From Paracoccus saliphilus (GTDB lineage Bacteria; Pseudomonadota; Alphaproteobacteria; Rhodobacterales; Rhodobacteraceae), in NCBI RefSeq assembly GCF_028553805.1, contig NZ_CP067140.1, forward strand, positions 682,001 through 746,000: 64,000 nucleotides of DNA, written 5' to 3'. Every line of letters begins with the position of its first letter. Position 1 is the first letter of the stretch. Positions 26,022 through 34,564 of this stretch are shown one piece after another. Position numbers and translations under genes: made by a program. The notes beneath the pieces are model-generated. The model was given only the letters and a program-made list of their open reading frames with translations. It was not told the origin of the DNA and ran no database searches.

Positions 26022-27425
26022 GTGAGTACAGCATCAGACGTGGACACAGACAAACTGACGAATCCGTTGGTTCGGGAAGAGGAGACCGAACTGACTGGAA
26101 AAGGCAAGGTCATAACGCTGGAAGCGCCGGGAACCGGCGCAATGGATACCTGGAGGGCAATGGGTCCTGGTATCGCGGCAGCGATGACGGGTATCGGCGC
26201 AAGTCACATCATGCATGGGCCGACAGCAGGGGCACAATACGAATATGCCCTGCTATGGATCATTCCATTCGCATATCTCATGAAATACTGCGCTTTCGAA
26301 TTCGCACACCGTTACACATTGGTTCGCGGCGAAAGCATAATGGAGGCCTATGGCCGGGTCGGCAATTGGCCGTTCTGGTACCTGGGCTTTCAATCGCTCG
26401 TGAATACCTTTGGAATTGCCGGTCGTGCGCTTGGATGCGCAGCCCTTCTTTGGGCGGCATTTCCATTCATGCCCTTGGAAATCTGGGCTCTGGCTGTCCT
26501 TGTTATTTCCGTTGGCATTCTCTGGGCAGGGAAATATGCGGCCCTTGAAGGAGCCGTCAAGATTGCGATCATCGTCTTTGCCGGTGCGTCGCTGATCGCA
26601 TTTCTGCTGCAGATGCCAACACCTTCAGAGTATATGGGCCGGTTGCTGCCGACATTGCCGCCGATTGGCGCTGCGCTCCTTTTCGGTGCGATGTTCGGCT
26701 ACTTCCCGACCACTGTGGAGGTTTCGGCCATGCAATCCAATTGGGCGGTCGACAAGAAATCGGGCATGGTGAAGGTGCGCGAGCTGGAGCGCCAAGGTTA
26801 CAAGGTCAACCTCGCGCCGAATTACATGCGCAACTACTTCACGCTGTTCAAGCGCGACATGAACATCAGCTATGTGATCTCTATGCTGACCGGTATCGCG
26901 TTCCTCATTGTCGGTGCCGTCGTGCTGTTTCCCAAGGGAATCGTGCCGGAGAAAGCCGAGATGGGTACGACCATCGCGTTCATGTACACCGAAACTTTCG
27001 GCGCATGGATCTTCCCGATCATCATCGGTGGTGGTGTCGCGGCATTGTTCTCTACCGTGTTTACCTATTTTGATGGTCAGGCACGGGTTTTCGAGGAATG
27101 CTGCGTTCGCCTGAAGACGACCTGGGACGAGCCTCGCGTGCGCAAGCTGCTGTATCGCGGCTTTCAGGTCCTGTGGGTGGTTGCGGGTGCAGCGATCATT
27201 TACGGGCTGCCGCGCCCAATTTTCGTGGTGCAGATCGCTTCGGTCCTCGCCTTGCTGTTCTCGCCGGTGATCTACTGGTTGAACATCAAGGCCGTGAAGG
27301 ACAACTTCACCAAGGACGACGCGGAATTCTTGCCATCCAAACTGTTGTTTGCCTGGGCGTGGATTGGGACAATCGGGCTGGGCATCATCAGCCTTTATGT
27401 TCTGTATCTGCAGTTTCTAAGCTGA
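26022..27425 (+). CDS. Nramp-superfamily membrane transporter lacking the canonical metal-binding motifs
   Basis: A 467-residue protein with about 11 membrane segments and a 40-residue hydrophilic N-terminus. The segment MGPGIAAAMTGIGASHI aligns with Nramp helix 1, but the metal-binding Asp-Pro-Gly-Asn is replaced by residues in GIGASHI (57-63). In the helix 6 region, FGAMFGYFPTT (221-231) replaces the usual Met-Pro-His-Asn. It therefore is an Nramp relative that should not coordinate Mn or Fe in the known way. GTG 26022 is behind GGGGGAGGGA. Its neighbours are acyl-CoA ligases and FAH/ketopantoate-reductase-like enzymes, so an organic substrate is plausible. A strong terminator follows. Confidence 0.75.
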   Translation: MSTASDVDTDKLTNPLVREEETELTGKGKVITLEAPGTGAMDTWRAMGPGIAAAMTGIGASHIMHGPTAGAQYEYALLWIIPFAYLMKYCAFEFAHRYTLVRGESIMEAYGRVGNWPFWYLGFQSLVNTFGIAGRALGCAALLWAAFPFMPLEIWALAVLVISVGILWAGKYAALEGAVKIAIIVFAGASLIAFLLQMPTPSEYMGRLLPTLPPIGAALLFGAMFGYFPTTVEVSAMQSNWAVDKKSGMVKVRELERQGYKVNLAPNYMRNYFTLFKRDMNISYVISMLTGIAFLIVGAVVLFPKGIVPEKAEMGTTIAFMYTETFGAWIFPIIIGGGVAALFSTVFTYFDGQARVFEECCVRLKTTWDEPRVRKLLYRGFQVLWVVAGAAIIYGLPRPIFVVQIASVLALLFSPVIYWLNIKAVKDNFTKDDAEFLPSKLLFAWAWIGTIGLGIISLYVLYLQFLS

Positions 27426-27452
27426 TCGTCCCTGACGCATTGGTACAAAATG

Positions 27453-27478
27453 AAAAGGGGCCATATGGCCCCTTTTTC
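27453..27478 (+). terminator. Rho-independent terminator after the Nramp-like gene
   Basis: A perfect 24-bp palindrome (27453-27476: AAAAGGGGCC, ATAT, GGCCCCTTTT) followed by a further T. It lies 28 bp past the stop codon and is symmetric, so it could work on both strands. Confidence 0.88.
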
Positions 27479-27749
27479 AATGATGGCGTAATCTGGTTCT
27501 GTGACAACTGTGTGATGACGGAGAAACAAGTGGTGCCGACTACGTTCCGATTTTCATGGTGGACGGGATGAGGTCAGCGTCTATGTCGGATGAAACTGGC
27601 TTTTGAATACCACCTATGCACCTCAAAGCATGGCTGCCATGGTATTCCAGCTTCGGACTGGAGCGCCGATCCGAATAACAGATATCGCTTTGACGAAAGA
27701 CGGTGATCGCGCCTTGCCGGAAGCGCGAGGCACGCCTATGTGAGGCGGC
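27479..27749. other. Intergenic region without a supported gene
   Basis: 271 bp between the terminator and the S49 peptidase gene. Short frames here lack ribosome sites; the region presumably carries the peptidase promoter, which I cannot place with confidence. Confidence 0.5.
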
Positions 27750-28559
27750 ATGTATATTCCATTTCTCAGCAGATTTCTGAACCGTGGGCCGCGTGTATCA
27801 GTCCTTCGAATGCAAGGTGCGATCGGCATGGCCGGGCGTGGCGGCGGGCTGAACGATGCGTCACTTGCGCCACTGATAGAACGGGCCTTCCGTCGGGGTA
27901 AACCCGCCGCTGTCGCCCTGGCGATCAACTCACCCGGGGGATCACCGGTGCAGTCCTCGCTTATTGCCGCACGGATTCGGCGGTTGGCGGATGAGACTGG
28001 GATTCCCGTGCATGCTTTCGTCGAGGATGTAGCGGCCTCGGGTGGCTATTGGCTGGCCTGCGCCGCGGATGACATCTGGGCGGATGACAGTTCCATTCTG
28101 GGCTCGATCGGGGTGATTTCGTCGGGTTTCGGTTTTCACGAATTGATCGGACGGTGGGGCGTAGAGCGGCGCGTGCATACCGCCGGCCGCTCGAAATCGA
28201 CGCTGGACCCGTTCCGGCCCGAGAACCCCGAGGATGTGGAACGGTTGCGCAATGTTCTGGAGCCTATCCATGCCGCGTTCAAGGCGCATGTCACTGCCCG
28301 CCGCGGCAATCGTCTGCCTGAGGGGCGCGACCTGTTCACCGGCGAGTTTTGGGCGGGGCGTGAGGCTGTCGAGATCGGGTTGGCGGACGGCATTGGCCAT
28401 CTGGTGCCGAGAATGAAGGCGCTTTACGGAGAGAAGGTCAAATTCTCGGTCCACAGTCCGCGTCGGCCCCTGTTCCGCCGTCTCGGGTTGTCCGCCGACG
28501 CGGTCCTGGATGCAGCAGAGGAACGTGCGGCCTTCGCCAGCTTCGGTGCAAGGGGATGA
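27750..28559 (+). CDS. S49-family signal-peptide peptidase-like protein (short SppA)
   Basis: A 269-residue single-domain SppA-type serine protease. Ser97 in AASGGYWLACAADD is the nucleophile and Lys149 in GRSKSTLDPF is the general base of the Ser-Lys dyad; INSPGGSP forms the clp/crotonase-like backbone site. Short family members assemble as oligomers in the membrane periphery and degrade signal peptides or misfolded membrane proteins. No clear membrane anchor is visible. Its stop overlaps the start of a 39-residue membrane peptide by 4 bp, suggesting coupled expression. Confidence 0.87.
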   Translation: MYIPFLSRFLNRGPRVSVLRMQGAIGMAGRGGGLNDASLAPLIERAFRRGKPAAVALAINSPGGSPVQSSLIAARIRRLADETGIPVHAFVEDVAASGGYWLACAADDIWADDSSILGSIGVISSGFGFHELIGRWGVERRVHTAGRSKSTLDPFRPENPEDVERLRNVLEPIHAAFKAHVTARRGNRLPEGRDLFTGEFWAGREAVEIGLADGIGHLVPRMKALYGEKVKFSVHSPRRPLFRRLGLSADAVLDAAEERAAFASFGARG

Positions 28560-28675
28560 GTGTTCGCTTGGTTATCGTCTTTCTGCTGGTCATGGTGATC
28601 CTGGCCTTGGTCAGCGGCCCGGGCTTTCGTAAATTCCTGTTGAAATTGTTGGGGATAAACAGACGTGATCGTTGA
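28556..28675 (+). CDS. Small single-span membrane protein (39 aa)
   Basis: ATG 28556 overlaps the peptidase stop (ATGA) and the frame ends at TGA 28673-28675, overlapping the antiporter gene start by 11 bp. The product is one hydrophobic helix (LVIVFLLVMVILALV, about residues 4-18) followed by a basic tail with FRKFLLKLLGINRRDR. The tight overlaps on both sides and the sensible membrane topology make it a real gene. A role as partner of the peptidase or antiporter is a guess. Confidence 0.65.
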   Translation: MSVRLVIVFLLVMVILALVSGPGFRKFLLKLLGINRRDR

Positions 28676-29591
28676 TCTGTTGCTGGTGCTTGCCGGGTTG
28701 CTGCTGTTGGTTTTGGGTGGCGATCTACTGGTCAAAGGGGCGGTGAACCTGTCACTGAGATTGGGTGTGGCACCGATCGTTGTCGGGTTGACGGTGGTGG
28801 CGTTCGGCACCTCTGCGCCCGAACTGCTGGTTTCGCTCTCGGCGGCGCTGAGGGGGTCGACAGATATTGCGCTCGGCAATGCCGTTGGTTCGAATATCGC
28901 GAATGTGCTGATCATCCTGGGCGCCTCTGCCGTGGTTTCGGGAATTGTCACGAAGGGGCATGACCTGCGCGAAAGCTGGATAATGATGATCGCGGCCTCT
29001 GCGCTGGTGATCGCGCTGGCTTTCACTGGCGAGATCGGGCGGATCGAGGGCTTCGTGCTGCTGGCCGCGCTGGCGATGGTGCTATGGCGGCAGATTTCGG
29101 GCGCCAAGATCGAACGGCCGGAGCAGATCGAAGGGGCCGAGCCGGGCGCGACGGGCCGACAGATCGCGATCTGGCTGATCGGTGGGCTGGTCGCCCTTCC
29201 GGTGGGCGCGCATCTGCTCGTCGTCGGTGCAAGCGATATTGCCCGGCTGATGGGGATAAGCGAGGCGGTGATCGGGCTGACGCTGGTCGCCATTGGCACG
29301 TCGCTGCCGGAGATGGCGGCTTCGGTCGCTTCGGCGGTGCGTGGTCGGGCGGATCTGGCGCTTGGCAATGTGGTCGGCTCGAACATCTTCAATATTCTGG
29401 CCATTCTTGGTATCACCTCTGTCGTCGCGCCATTGCCGGTTCCGCCGCAGATGTTGCAGCTTGACCTGTGGGTGATGCTGGGCAGTTCGCTGCTGATCGC
29501 GCCGTTCCTGTTTCGCGGCATCCCGATGACGCGGCCGGTCGGAGCGGCGTTTCTGGCCGCCTACGCGGCTTATGTCTGGGTGTTGCTATGA
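28665..29591 (+). CDS. Calcium/sodium antiporter, CaCA family (YrbG-like)
   Basis: A 308-residue protein with ten predicted membrane segments in two inverted halves. The alpha repeats are clear: GTSAPELLVS with GNAVGSNIANVLIILG in the first half, GTSLPEMAASVASAV with GNVVGSNIFNILAILG in the second. The acidic residues in the repeats bind the cations. GTG 28665 is used as start. It overlaps the SDR gene downstream by 4 bp. Confidence 0.9.
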   Translation: MIVDLLLVLAGLLLLVLGGDLLVKGAVNLSLRLGVAPIVVGLTVVAFGTSAPELLVSLSAALRGSTDIALGNAVGSNIANVLIILGASAVVSGIVTKGHDLRESWIMMIAASALVIALAFTGEIGRIEGFVLLAALAMVLWRQISGAKIERPEQIEGAEPGATGRQIAIWLIGGLVALPVGAHLLVVGASDIARLMGISEAVIGLTLVAIGTSLPEMAASVASAVRGRADLALGNVVGSNIFNILAILGITSVVAPLPVPPQMLQLDLWVMLGSSLLIAPFLFRGIPMTRPVGAAFLAAYAAYVWVLL

Positions 29592-30364
29592 GCGTTGCGC
29601 TGGTGACCGGAGGAGCGAGGCGTTTGGGGCGTGCGATGGCGCTCTGCTTGGCCGGGCGTGGTCATGATGTTGCAATTCATTACGATCGCTCTGCCGATGA
29701 GGCTGAAGAGACTGCGGCCGACGTTCGTGCCTTGGGGGTGTCGGCACAGGCCTTTCAGGCCGATCTGCTGGACGAGGGTACTACCGCCGCGCTGATTCCC
29801 CAAGTGGTCGAGCGGATGGGCCGTCTGGCGGTGCTCGTGAACAATGCCTCGATCTTCGACTACGATAATATCCACAGCGCCACGATGGCGAGTTGGGACC
29901 GTCATATCGGGTCGAATCTGCGGGCGCCGTTCCAGTTGATACAGGCTTTTGCTGCGCAGGCCGCCCCCGTCGGGGCCGATGAAGGGGGCGAGCCCGTCGC
30001 GCGCGGCCTGGTGGTCAATATGGTCGATCAGCGGGTGCTGAAGCCAACGCCGGAATTCATGACCTATTCGCTGGCAAAGGCGGGGCTGTGGGCTCTGACC
30101 CGCACCGCTGCACAGGCGCTCGCGCCGGAGATAAGGGTGAATGCGATCGGGCCCGGCCCCACCATGATCGGGGCACGCCAGAGCGAAGAGCATTTCGCTG
30201 CACAGCGCGCCGCGACGATACTGCAACGCGGGGCGAATCCCGGAGATGTGACTGATGCGCTGACATATTTCCTGGATGCCAAGGCGGTTACCGGGCAATT
30301 GATCTGTGTCGATGGGGGCCAGCATCTGGGCTGGCAGACACCGGATATCCAGGGCCGGGGTTAA
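29588..30364 (+). CDS. SDR-family oxidoreductase, pteridine-reductase-like
   Basis: A 258-residue short-chain dehydrogenase. TGGARRLGRAMAL is the cofactor loop, and the RR after the glycine-rich turn is common in pteridine and dihydromonapterin reductases (FolM/PTR1 type). VNNASIFDYD and YSLAKAGLWALT provide the active-site Asn, Tyr and Lys. The C-terminal VDGGQHLGW is also typical of that branch. Likely reduces dihydropteridines with NADPH; another SDR substrate cannot be excluded. Start ATG 29588 overlaps the antiporter stop. Confidence 0.8.
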   Translation: MSVALVTGGARRLGRAMALCLAGRGHDVAIHYDRSADEAEETAADVRALGVSAQAFQADLLDEGTTAALIPQVVERMGRLAVLVNNASIFDYDNIHSATMASWDRHIGSNLRAPFQLIQAFAAQAAPVGADEGGEPVARGLVVNMVDQRVLKPTPEFMTYSLAKAGLWALTRTAAQALAPEIRVNAIGPGPTMIGARQSEEHFAAQRAATILQRGANPGDVTDALTYFLDAKAVTGQLICVDGGQHLGWQTPDIQGRG

Positions 30365-30665
30365 CCGTCAGAGGGTGCTTGACGCTGCGTCTTGTCCACC
30401 GTGAAAAATCCCGTTCACATCGATTTCGGATTCTTGCCGCTTTTTCAGCCTCTTGGCGAGCTAAGGTAAAAAACCGTTTGTTTTCAGTGACCTTAATAAT
30501 TGCTTAACTTTTAGGCACGGTAACAAAACCGTAACAATTGCAGGACAAAGCCTTGCTCCCTAACAGCCCCTCCACAGAGTTATCCACAGATTCCGTGGAA
30601 AGCTTAATACTTGCATTCGCTCGCGGGAACTTGCAGCCCGAAGCGGGAATCACCAATCTGATGTC
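30365..30665. other. AT-enriched intergenic region upstream of uvrC
   Basis: A 301-bp gap. It includes an AT-rich stretch (about 30465-30540) with near-direct repeats CGGTAAC and CCGTAAC (30518-30535), then a perfect DnaA box. It presumably contains the uvrC promoter. No gene is supported. Confidence 0.6.
30580..30588 (+). promoter_or_regulatory. Perfect DnaA-box sequence
   Basis: TTATCCACA matches the strict DnaA-box consensus. It lies 78 bp before uvrC, next to AT-rich DNA. Only one perfect box is present, with a poor second match (TTGTCCACC near 30394), so DnaA control of uvrC is more likely than an origin, and chance cannot be excluded. Confidence 0.4.
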
Positions 30666-32516
30666 ATGAACCAAAAGACCGGCCACGCGCTGATCCATGA
30701 TTACCTTCGCACGCTCGAGCGCAGCCCCGGGGTTTACCGGATGCTGGATGCGCAAGGGGCGGTGCTCTATGTCGGCAAGGCGCGCGATCTGCGGGCGCGG
30801 GTGTCGAATTACGCGCGGAACTCAGGGCATTCGGCACGGATCGCGCGGATGATCCGCGAAACCTGCTCGATGATGTTCCTGACCACGCGGACCGAGACAG
30901 AGGCGCTGCTGCTGGAGCAGAACCTGATCAAGCAGCTCAAGCCGCGCTACAACGTGCTGCTGCGCGACGACAAGTCTTTCCCGAATATCCTGGTCGCCAA
31001 GTCGCATGCCTTTCCGCAAATCAAGAAGCATCGCGGCGCCAAATCGGAGAAGGGCGATTATTACGGCCCCTTTGCCAGCGCGGGGGCAGTGAACCGGACC
31101 CTGAACCAGTTGCAGCGGGTCTTCCTGCTGCGCAACTGCACGGATGCAGTATTCGAGTCCCGAACCCGCCCCTGTTTGCTCTATCAGATCAAGCGCTGTA
31201 GCGCTCCTTGCGTTGGTCGGATCTCGGAAAGGGAGTATGCCGGACTGGTCTCGGATGCCGAGCGGTTCCTGCAGGGCAAATCCACCGATATCCAGGCGAC
31301 GCTGGCCCGAGAGATGGCCGAGGCTGCCGAGGCGATGGAATATGAACGCGCCGCCGCGCTGCGTGATCGGATCAAGGCGCTGACAGCAGTGCAATCGGTA
31401 CAGGCCATCAACCCGCGCGGGGTGGCCGAGGCCGATATCATTGCGTTGCATATGGAAAGCGGGCAGGCCTGCGTGCAGGTGTTTTTCATCCGCGGCAATC
31501 AAAGCTGGGGGAATCGCGACTTCTATCCGCGTCTCGGGGGGGCTGAATCGCCGGACGAGGTGATGCAGGCCTTCCTGATGCAGTTCTATGACGACAAGCC
31601 GCCGCCCCGAATGATCCTGCTGTCTCACCCGCCAGAGGACCCGGAGCTGACCGCCGAGGTTCTGGGCGGGCGTGCGAACCGCAAGGTAGAGGTTCTGGTG
31701 CCGCAGCGGGGCGAGAAATTCGAGCTGGTGACAAATGCCCTGCGCAACGCCCGCGAAAGCCTCGCTCGCCGCATGTCGGAAAGTGCGGCACAGCAGAAAC
31801 TACTCGAGGGGACTGCCGAGGCGTTCGACCTGCCTGCTGCTCCGAAGCGGATCGAGGTCTATGACAACAGCCATATCCAGGGCAGCAATGCCGTGGGGGG
31901 CATGATCGTCGCCGGACCGGAAGGTTATGTCAAAAGCCAGTATCGCAAGTTCAACATCAAGGGGACCGAGATCACGCCCGGCGATGATTTCGGTATGATG
32001 AAAGAGGTTCTGACCCGTCGGTTCCAGCGCCTGCTGAAGGAAGATCCCGACCGGCAGACCGAGGCATGGCCCGATCTGTTGCTGATCGATGGCGGTGCGG
32101 GGCAGGTCTCGGCGGTTGAAAGCATCCTGATCGAATTGGGCGTCGATGACGTTCCCATCATTGGTGTTGCCAAGGGCGTTGACCGCGATCACGGCAAGGA
32201 GGAGTTTCACCGCCCCGGCAGGCGTCCCTTTGCGCTGCGCATGAATGATCCGGTGCTGTATTTCATCCAAAGGCTGCGCGACGAGGCGCATCGATGGGCG
32301 ATCGGCACGCATCGGGCGCGGCGGGCCAAATCGGTGATGGCCAACCCGCTGGACGAGATCGCTGGTGTGGGCGCGGCCCGCAAGCGCGCTTTGCTGGCCC
32401 ATTTCGGTAGCGCCAAGGCGGTCAGCCGGGCAGGATTGCCGGATTTGCAGGCTGTCGAGGGGATCTCGGCGGCATTGGCGCAGAAAGTCTATGATCATTT
32501 CCATGCCAAGGGCTGA
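30666..32516 (+). CDS. uvrC: Excinuclease ABC subunit C
   Basis: A 616-residue UvrC. In order: GIY-YIG nuclease domain ([20 protein letters not shown]), a cysteine cluster region ([20 protein letters not shown]), the UvrB-interaction helix pair ([19 protein letters not shown]), the RNase-H-like 5' nuclease domain ([19 protein letters not shown]) and C-terminal helix-hairpin-helix motifs ([16 protein letters not shown]). It makes both incisions in nucleotide excision repair with UvrA and UvrB. Length and architecture are normal. Confidence 0.97.
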   Translation: MNQKTGHALIHDYLRTLERSPGVYRMLDAQGAVLYVGKARDLRARVSNYARNSGHSARIARMIRETCSMMFLTTRTETEALLLEQNLIKQLKPRYNVLLRDDKSFPNILVAKSHAFPQIKKHRGAKSEKGDYYGPFASAGAVNRTLNQLQRVFLLRNCTDAVFESRTRPCLLYQIKRCSAPCVGRISEREYAGLVSDAERFLQGKSTDIQATLAREMAEAAEAMEYERAAALRDRIKALTAVQSVQAINPRGVAEADIIALHMESGQACVQVFFIRGNQSWGNRDFYPRLGGAESPDEVMQAFLMQFYDDKPPPRMILLSHPPEDPELTAEVLGGRANRKVEVLVPQRGEKFELVTNALRNARESLARRMSESAAQQKLLEGTAEAFDLPAAPKRIEVYDNSHIQGSNAVGGMIVAGPEGYVKSQYRKFNIKGTEITPGDDFGMMKEVLTRRFQRLLKEDPDRQTEAWPDLLLIDGGAGQVSAVESILIELGVDDVPIIGVAKGVDRDHGKEEFHRPGRRPFALRMNDPVLYFIQRLRDEAHRWAIGTHRARRAKSVMANPLDEIAGVGAARKRALLAHFGSAKAVSRAGLPDLQAVEGISAALAQKVYDHFHAKG

Positions 32517-32537
32517 GGGATAGGCGGGTTCTTGCCA

Positions 32538-32551
32538 GCCGCTTTGGCGGC
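32538..32551 (+). terminator. Weak hairpin after uvrC
   Basis: GCCGC-TTTG-GCGGC hairpin (32538-32551) 22 bp after the uvrC stop, followed within six bases by CTTTC. It is a marginal terminator. Confidence 0.35.
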
Positions 32552-32700
32552 CTGCTTTCGTTCAACTTTCCGGCATTCTTGCAAGTAAAGTCTTGCATTG
32601 TCCGGGGCGGCGGAAATCTAGGTGGAATATTACCGCTTTGATGGGCCAGAATCGCGCTAAGGTTTCCCTCTGCTCACCCGTATCGCAGAAGGAGGCTGCC

Positions 32701-33087
32701 ATGCCCCATATTCCATGCTTCGGCATCAGTACCACCCCCACGCGCCTGTTTGCGCCCGACGACGCGCTCTCGAGTGATCGCTGGTCGGATTTCGAGGATG
32801 ACCTGACCCGGCTGGATGCCACGATCACCGATATCAATATCTTGGGCAGCGACCCGACGCTGCAAGTTCGCGCCAGCGATGGCGTCAATTGGACCATTGA
32901 ACTGGGCTGCCATAGCCGCAACCGTGAGTCAGGTTTGGAAGATGCACCGGCGATCCCGGGCGATCCGGTTTCTGTCGTCGGTCGCCGTACGCATCATTTC
33001 GGCGAGAACCGTATCAAGGCGGTCAAACTGACCATCGGTGATCGCGATTACCAGCTTTATCCCGAAGAACCGAACGGTGCCTCCTGA
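32701..33087 (+). CDS. Conserved-looking hypothetical protein (128 aa)
   Basis: A 128-residue soluble protein. ATG 32701 is behind AGGAGG. The sequence is acidic and beta-rich in appearance (TITDINILGSDPTLQVRASD, then PVSVVGRRTHHFGENRIKAV in part, ending in KLTIGDRDYQLYPEE). No signal peptide, cysteine cluster or membrane span. I do not recognise a family. It lies alone between uvrC and pgsA. Confidence 0.7.
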   Translation: MPHIPCFGISTTPTRLFAPDDALSSDRWSDFEDDLTRLDATITDINILGSDPTLQVRASDGVNWTIELGCHSRNRESGLEDAPAIPGDPVSVVGRRTHHFGENRIKAVKLTIGDRDYQLYPEEPNGAS

Positions 33088-33212
33088 TCCGGAGGCTTCG
33101 CTCATGGCCCTGCGCCAACCATGATTCCCGTGGCGCGTTCCGTTGTCATTTTGCTGTCATCGCGACGAAGGTGCCTCTTTCCAAGCGCGCCGGCAAAGAC
33201 TAGCTTGCCGGC

Positions 33213-33845
33213 ATGCATTGGACCGTCCCGAATATCCTGACCCTGCTTCGGCTGATCGCGGCACCCGCCGTGCCGCTGATGTTCCTGTATTTCCATCGGC
33301 CCTGGGCGGATTGGGCGGCGCTGGCGCTGTTCCTGCTGGCGGCCATCACCGACTGGTTCGATGGCTACCTGGCGCGTGCCTGGCAGCAGGAAAGCCGGTT
33401 CGGTGCCGCGATGGACCCGATCGCCGACAAGGCAATGGTGGTGATCGCCATCGTGGTTATCACCGGCTATTCAGGGATGAACCCGTGGTTGATCCTGCCT
33501 GCGGCGGTGATCTTGTTCCGCGAGGTCTTCGTTTCGGGGCTGCGCGAATTCCTGGGGGCTAATGCCAAGCTTTTGCAGGTTACCAGGCTGGCGAAATGGA
33601 AAACCACATTCCAGATGGTCGCGATTGCCGTATTGTTCCTCGGCACGGGGCTTGCCTATGTCGAAACCGGCCGCCCGCCATTGGTCGGCGAGGGGGAGTT
33701 GCCATGGTCCGACAGCTGGTCCGATCTGGCCTCTCAGCTTGGATTGCTGCTGATCTGGATGGCGGCGGTGCTGACGGGCTGGACCGGTTGGGAATATTTC
33801 GTCAAGGCGCTACCCTATCTGCGGGAGCCGAAAGATGACGCTTGA
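33213..33845 (+). CDS. pgsA: CDP-diacylglycerol--glycerol-3-phosphate 3-phosphatidyltransferase
   Basis: A 210-residue membrane enzyme with the complete CDP-alcohol phosphotransferase motif: Asp47, Asp50, Gly51, Ala54, Arg55, Gly64, Asp68, Asp72 in the standard spacing. It makes phosphatidylglycerophosphate. The segment GREVFVSGLREFLG-like text (FREVFVSGLREFLGAN) is specific to PgsA. A hydrophilic insertion near residues 150-170 precedes the last helix. Its stop overlaps moaD by 11 bp. Confidence 0.93.
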   Translation: MHWTVPNILTLLRLIAAPAVPLMFLYFHRPWADWAALALFLLAAITDWFDGYLARAWQQESRFGAAMDPIADKAMVVIAIVVITGYSGMNPWLILPAAVILFREVFVSGLREFLGANAKLLQVTRLAKWKTTFQMVAIAVLFLGTGLAYVETGRPPLVGEGELPWSDSWSDLASQLGLLLIWMAAVLTGWTGWEYFVKALPYLREPKDDA

Positions 33846-34086
33846 TATCCTGTATTTCGCCTGGTTGCGCGAACGCATCGGCCAGCCCCGCGAGCGGGTC
33901 GAGACCGACGCCGCCACCATCCGCGATCTGGTGGCCGAACTTGCCGCATGTGACGAATGGCATGCCGCGGCCTTTGCCGACATGTCGGCGGTGCGTTGCG
34001 CCGTCGACCAGCAACTGGCCGAGCTAGACACACCGCTGGCGGGAAGCCGCGAGGTGGCCTTCTTCCCGCCCATGACCGGAGGATGA
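33835..34086 (+). CDS. moaD: Molybdopterin synthase sulfur-carrier subunit
   Basis: An 83-residue ubiquitin-fold protein beginning MTLDILYFAWLRERIG and ending FFPPMTGG; the terminal Gly-Gly is the site of adenylation and thiocarboxylation. It is the sulfur donor subunit for molybdopterin synthesis, partner of the MoaE encoded 3 bp downstream. Confidence 0.93.
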   Translation: MTLDILYFAWLRERIGQPRERVETDAATIRDLVAELAACDEWHAAAFADMSAVRCAVDQQLAELDTPLAGSREVAFFPPMTGG

Positions 34087-34089
34087 GCC

Positions 34090-34524
34090 ATGACCGCCCG
34101 CGTCCAGACCGCTCCATTCGATCTGGCCGCAGAGATGCGCGGCTTTGGCGAGGGCGCCGGTGCCATCGTTACCTTCTCGGGCGTTGTACGCGACGACAAT
34201 GGTCGGATGACCGCGCTGGAGATAGAGCATTACCCCGGCATGACCGAGCGCGCCCTGAACGATTACGGGCAAGAGGCCGCCCGGCGCTTTGATCTCACCG
34301 ACTGGCGGATCATCCATCGTCACGGTCACCTTGCCGTAGGCGAGCAGATCATGATGGTCGCCACAGCCGCCCGTCACCGTCGCGCGGCATTCGATGCCGC
34401 CGATTACTTGATGGATTGGCTGAAATCCCGCGCGCCTTTCTGGAAGCGCGAGATTGCCCACGATGGCAGCGGAAAATGGGTCGAGGCCAAAACCAGCGAT
34501 GAAGAGGCCCTGACGCGGTGGTGA
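34090..34524 (+). CDS. moaE: Molybdopterin synthase catalytic subunit
   Basis: A 144-residue MoaE. GAIVTFSGVVRDDNG and EIEHYPGMTE match the family core, and the catalytic lysines fall in DWLKSRAPFWKRE. It transfers sulfur from MoaD to precursor Z. A short C/T-rich motif that recurs elsewhere in the window starts on its stop codon. Confidence 0.93.
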   Translation: MTARVQTAPFDLAAEMRGFGEGAGAIVTFSGVVRDDNGRMTALEIEHYPGMTERALNDYGQEAARRFDLTDWRIIHRHGHLAVGEQIMMVATAARHRRAAFDAADYLMDWLKSRAPFWKREIAHDGSGKWVEAKTSDEEALTRW

Positions 34525-34551
34525 TCTTCTTCTTTGTTCAAATACCTGTCC
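34524..34551 (+). repeat. Dispersed extragenic motif, copy 1
   Basis: ATCTTCTTCTTTGTTCAAATACCTGTCC begins on the moaE stop codon (text split: ATCTTCTTCTTTGTTC then AAATACCTGTCC). It shares CTTCTTCTT-n-CAAATA-CC with copies at 35113 and 61970. I recall similar downstream motifs from other Rhodobacteraceae genomes; that is memory, not a search. Confidence 0.4.
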
Positions 34552-34564
34552 ATGGCTGCCACTC

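Noticed and set aside
30365..30665. Possible chromosomal origin near the DnaA box
   Set aside because: Only one perfect box, no cluster and no origin-linked genes; kept only as a regulatory curiosity.
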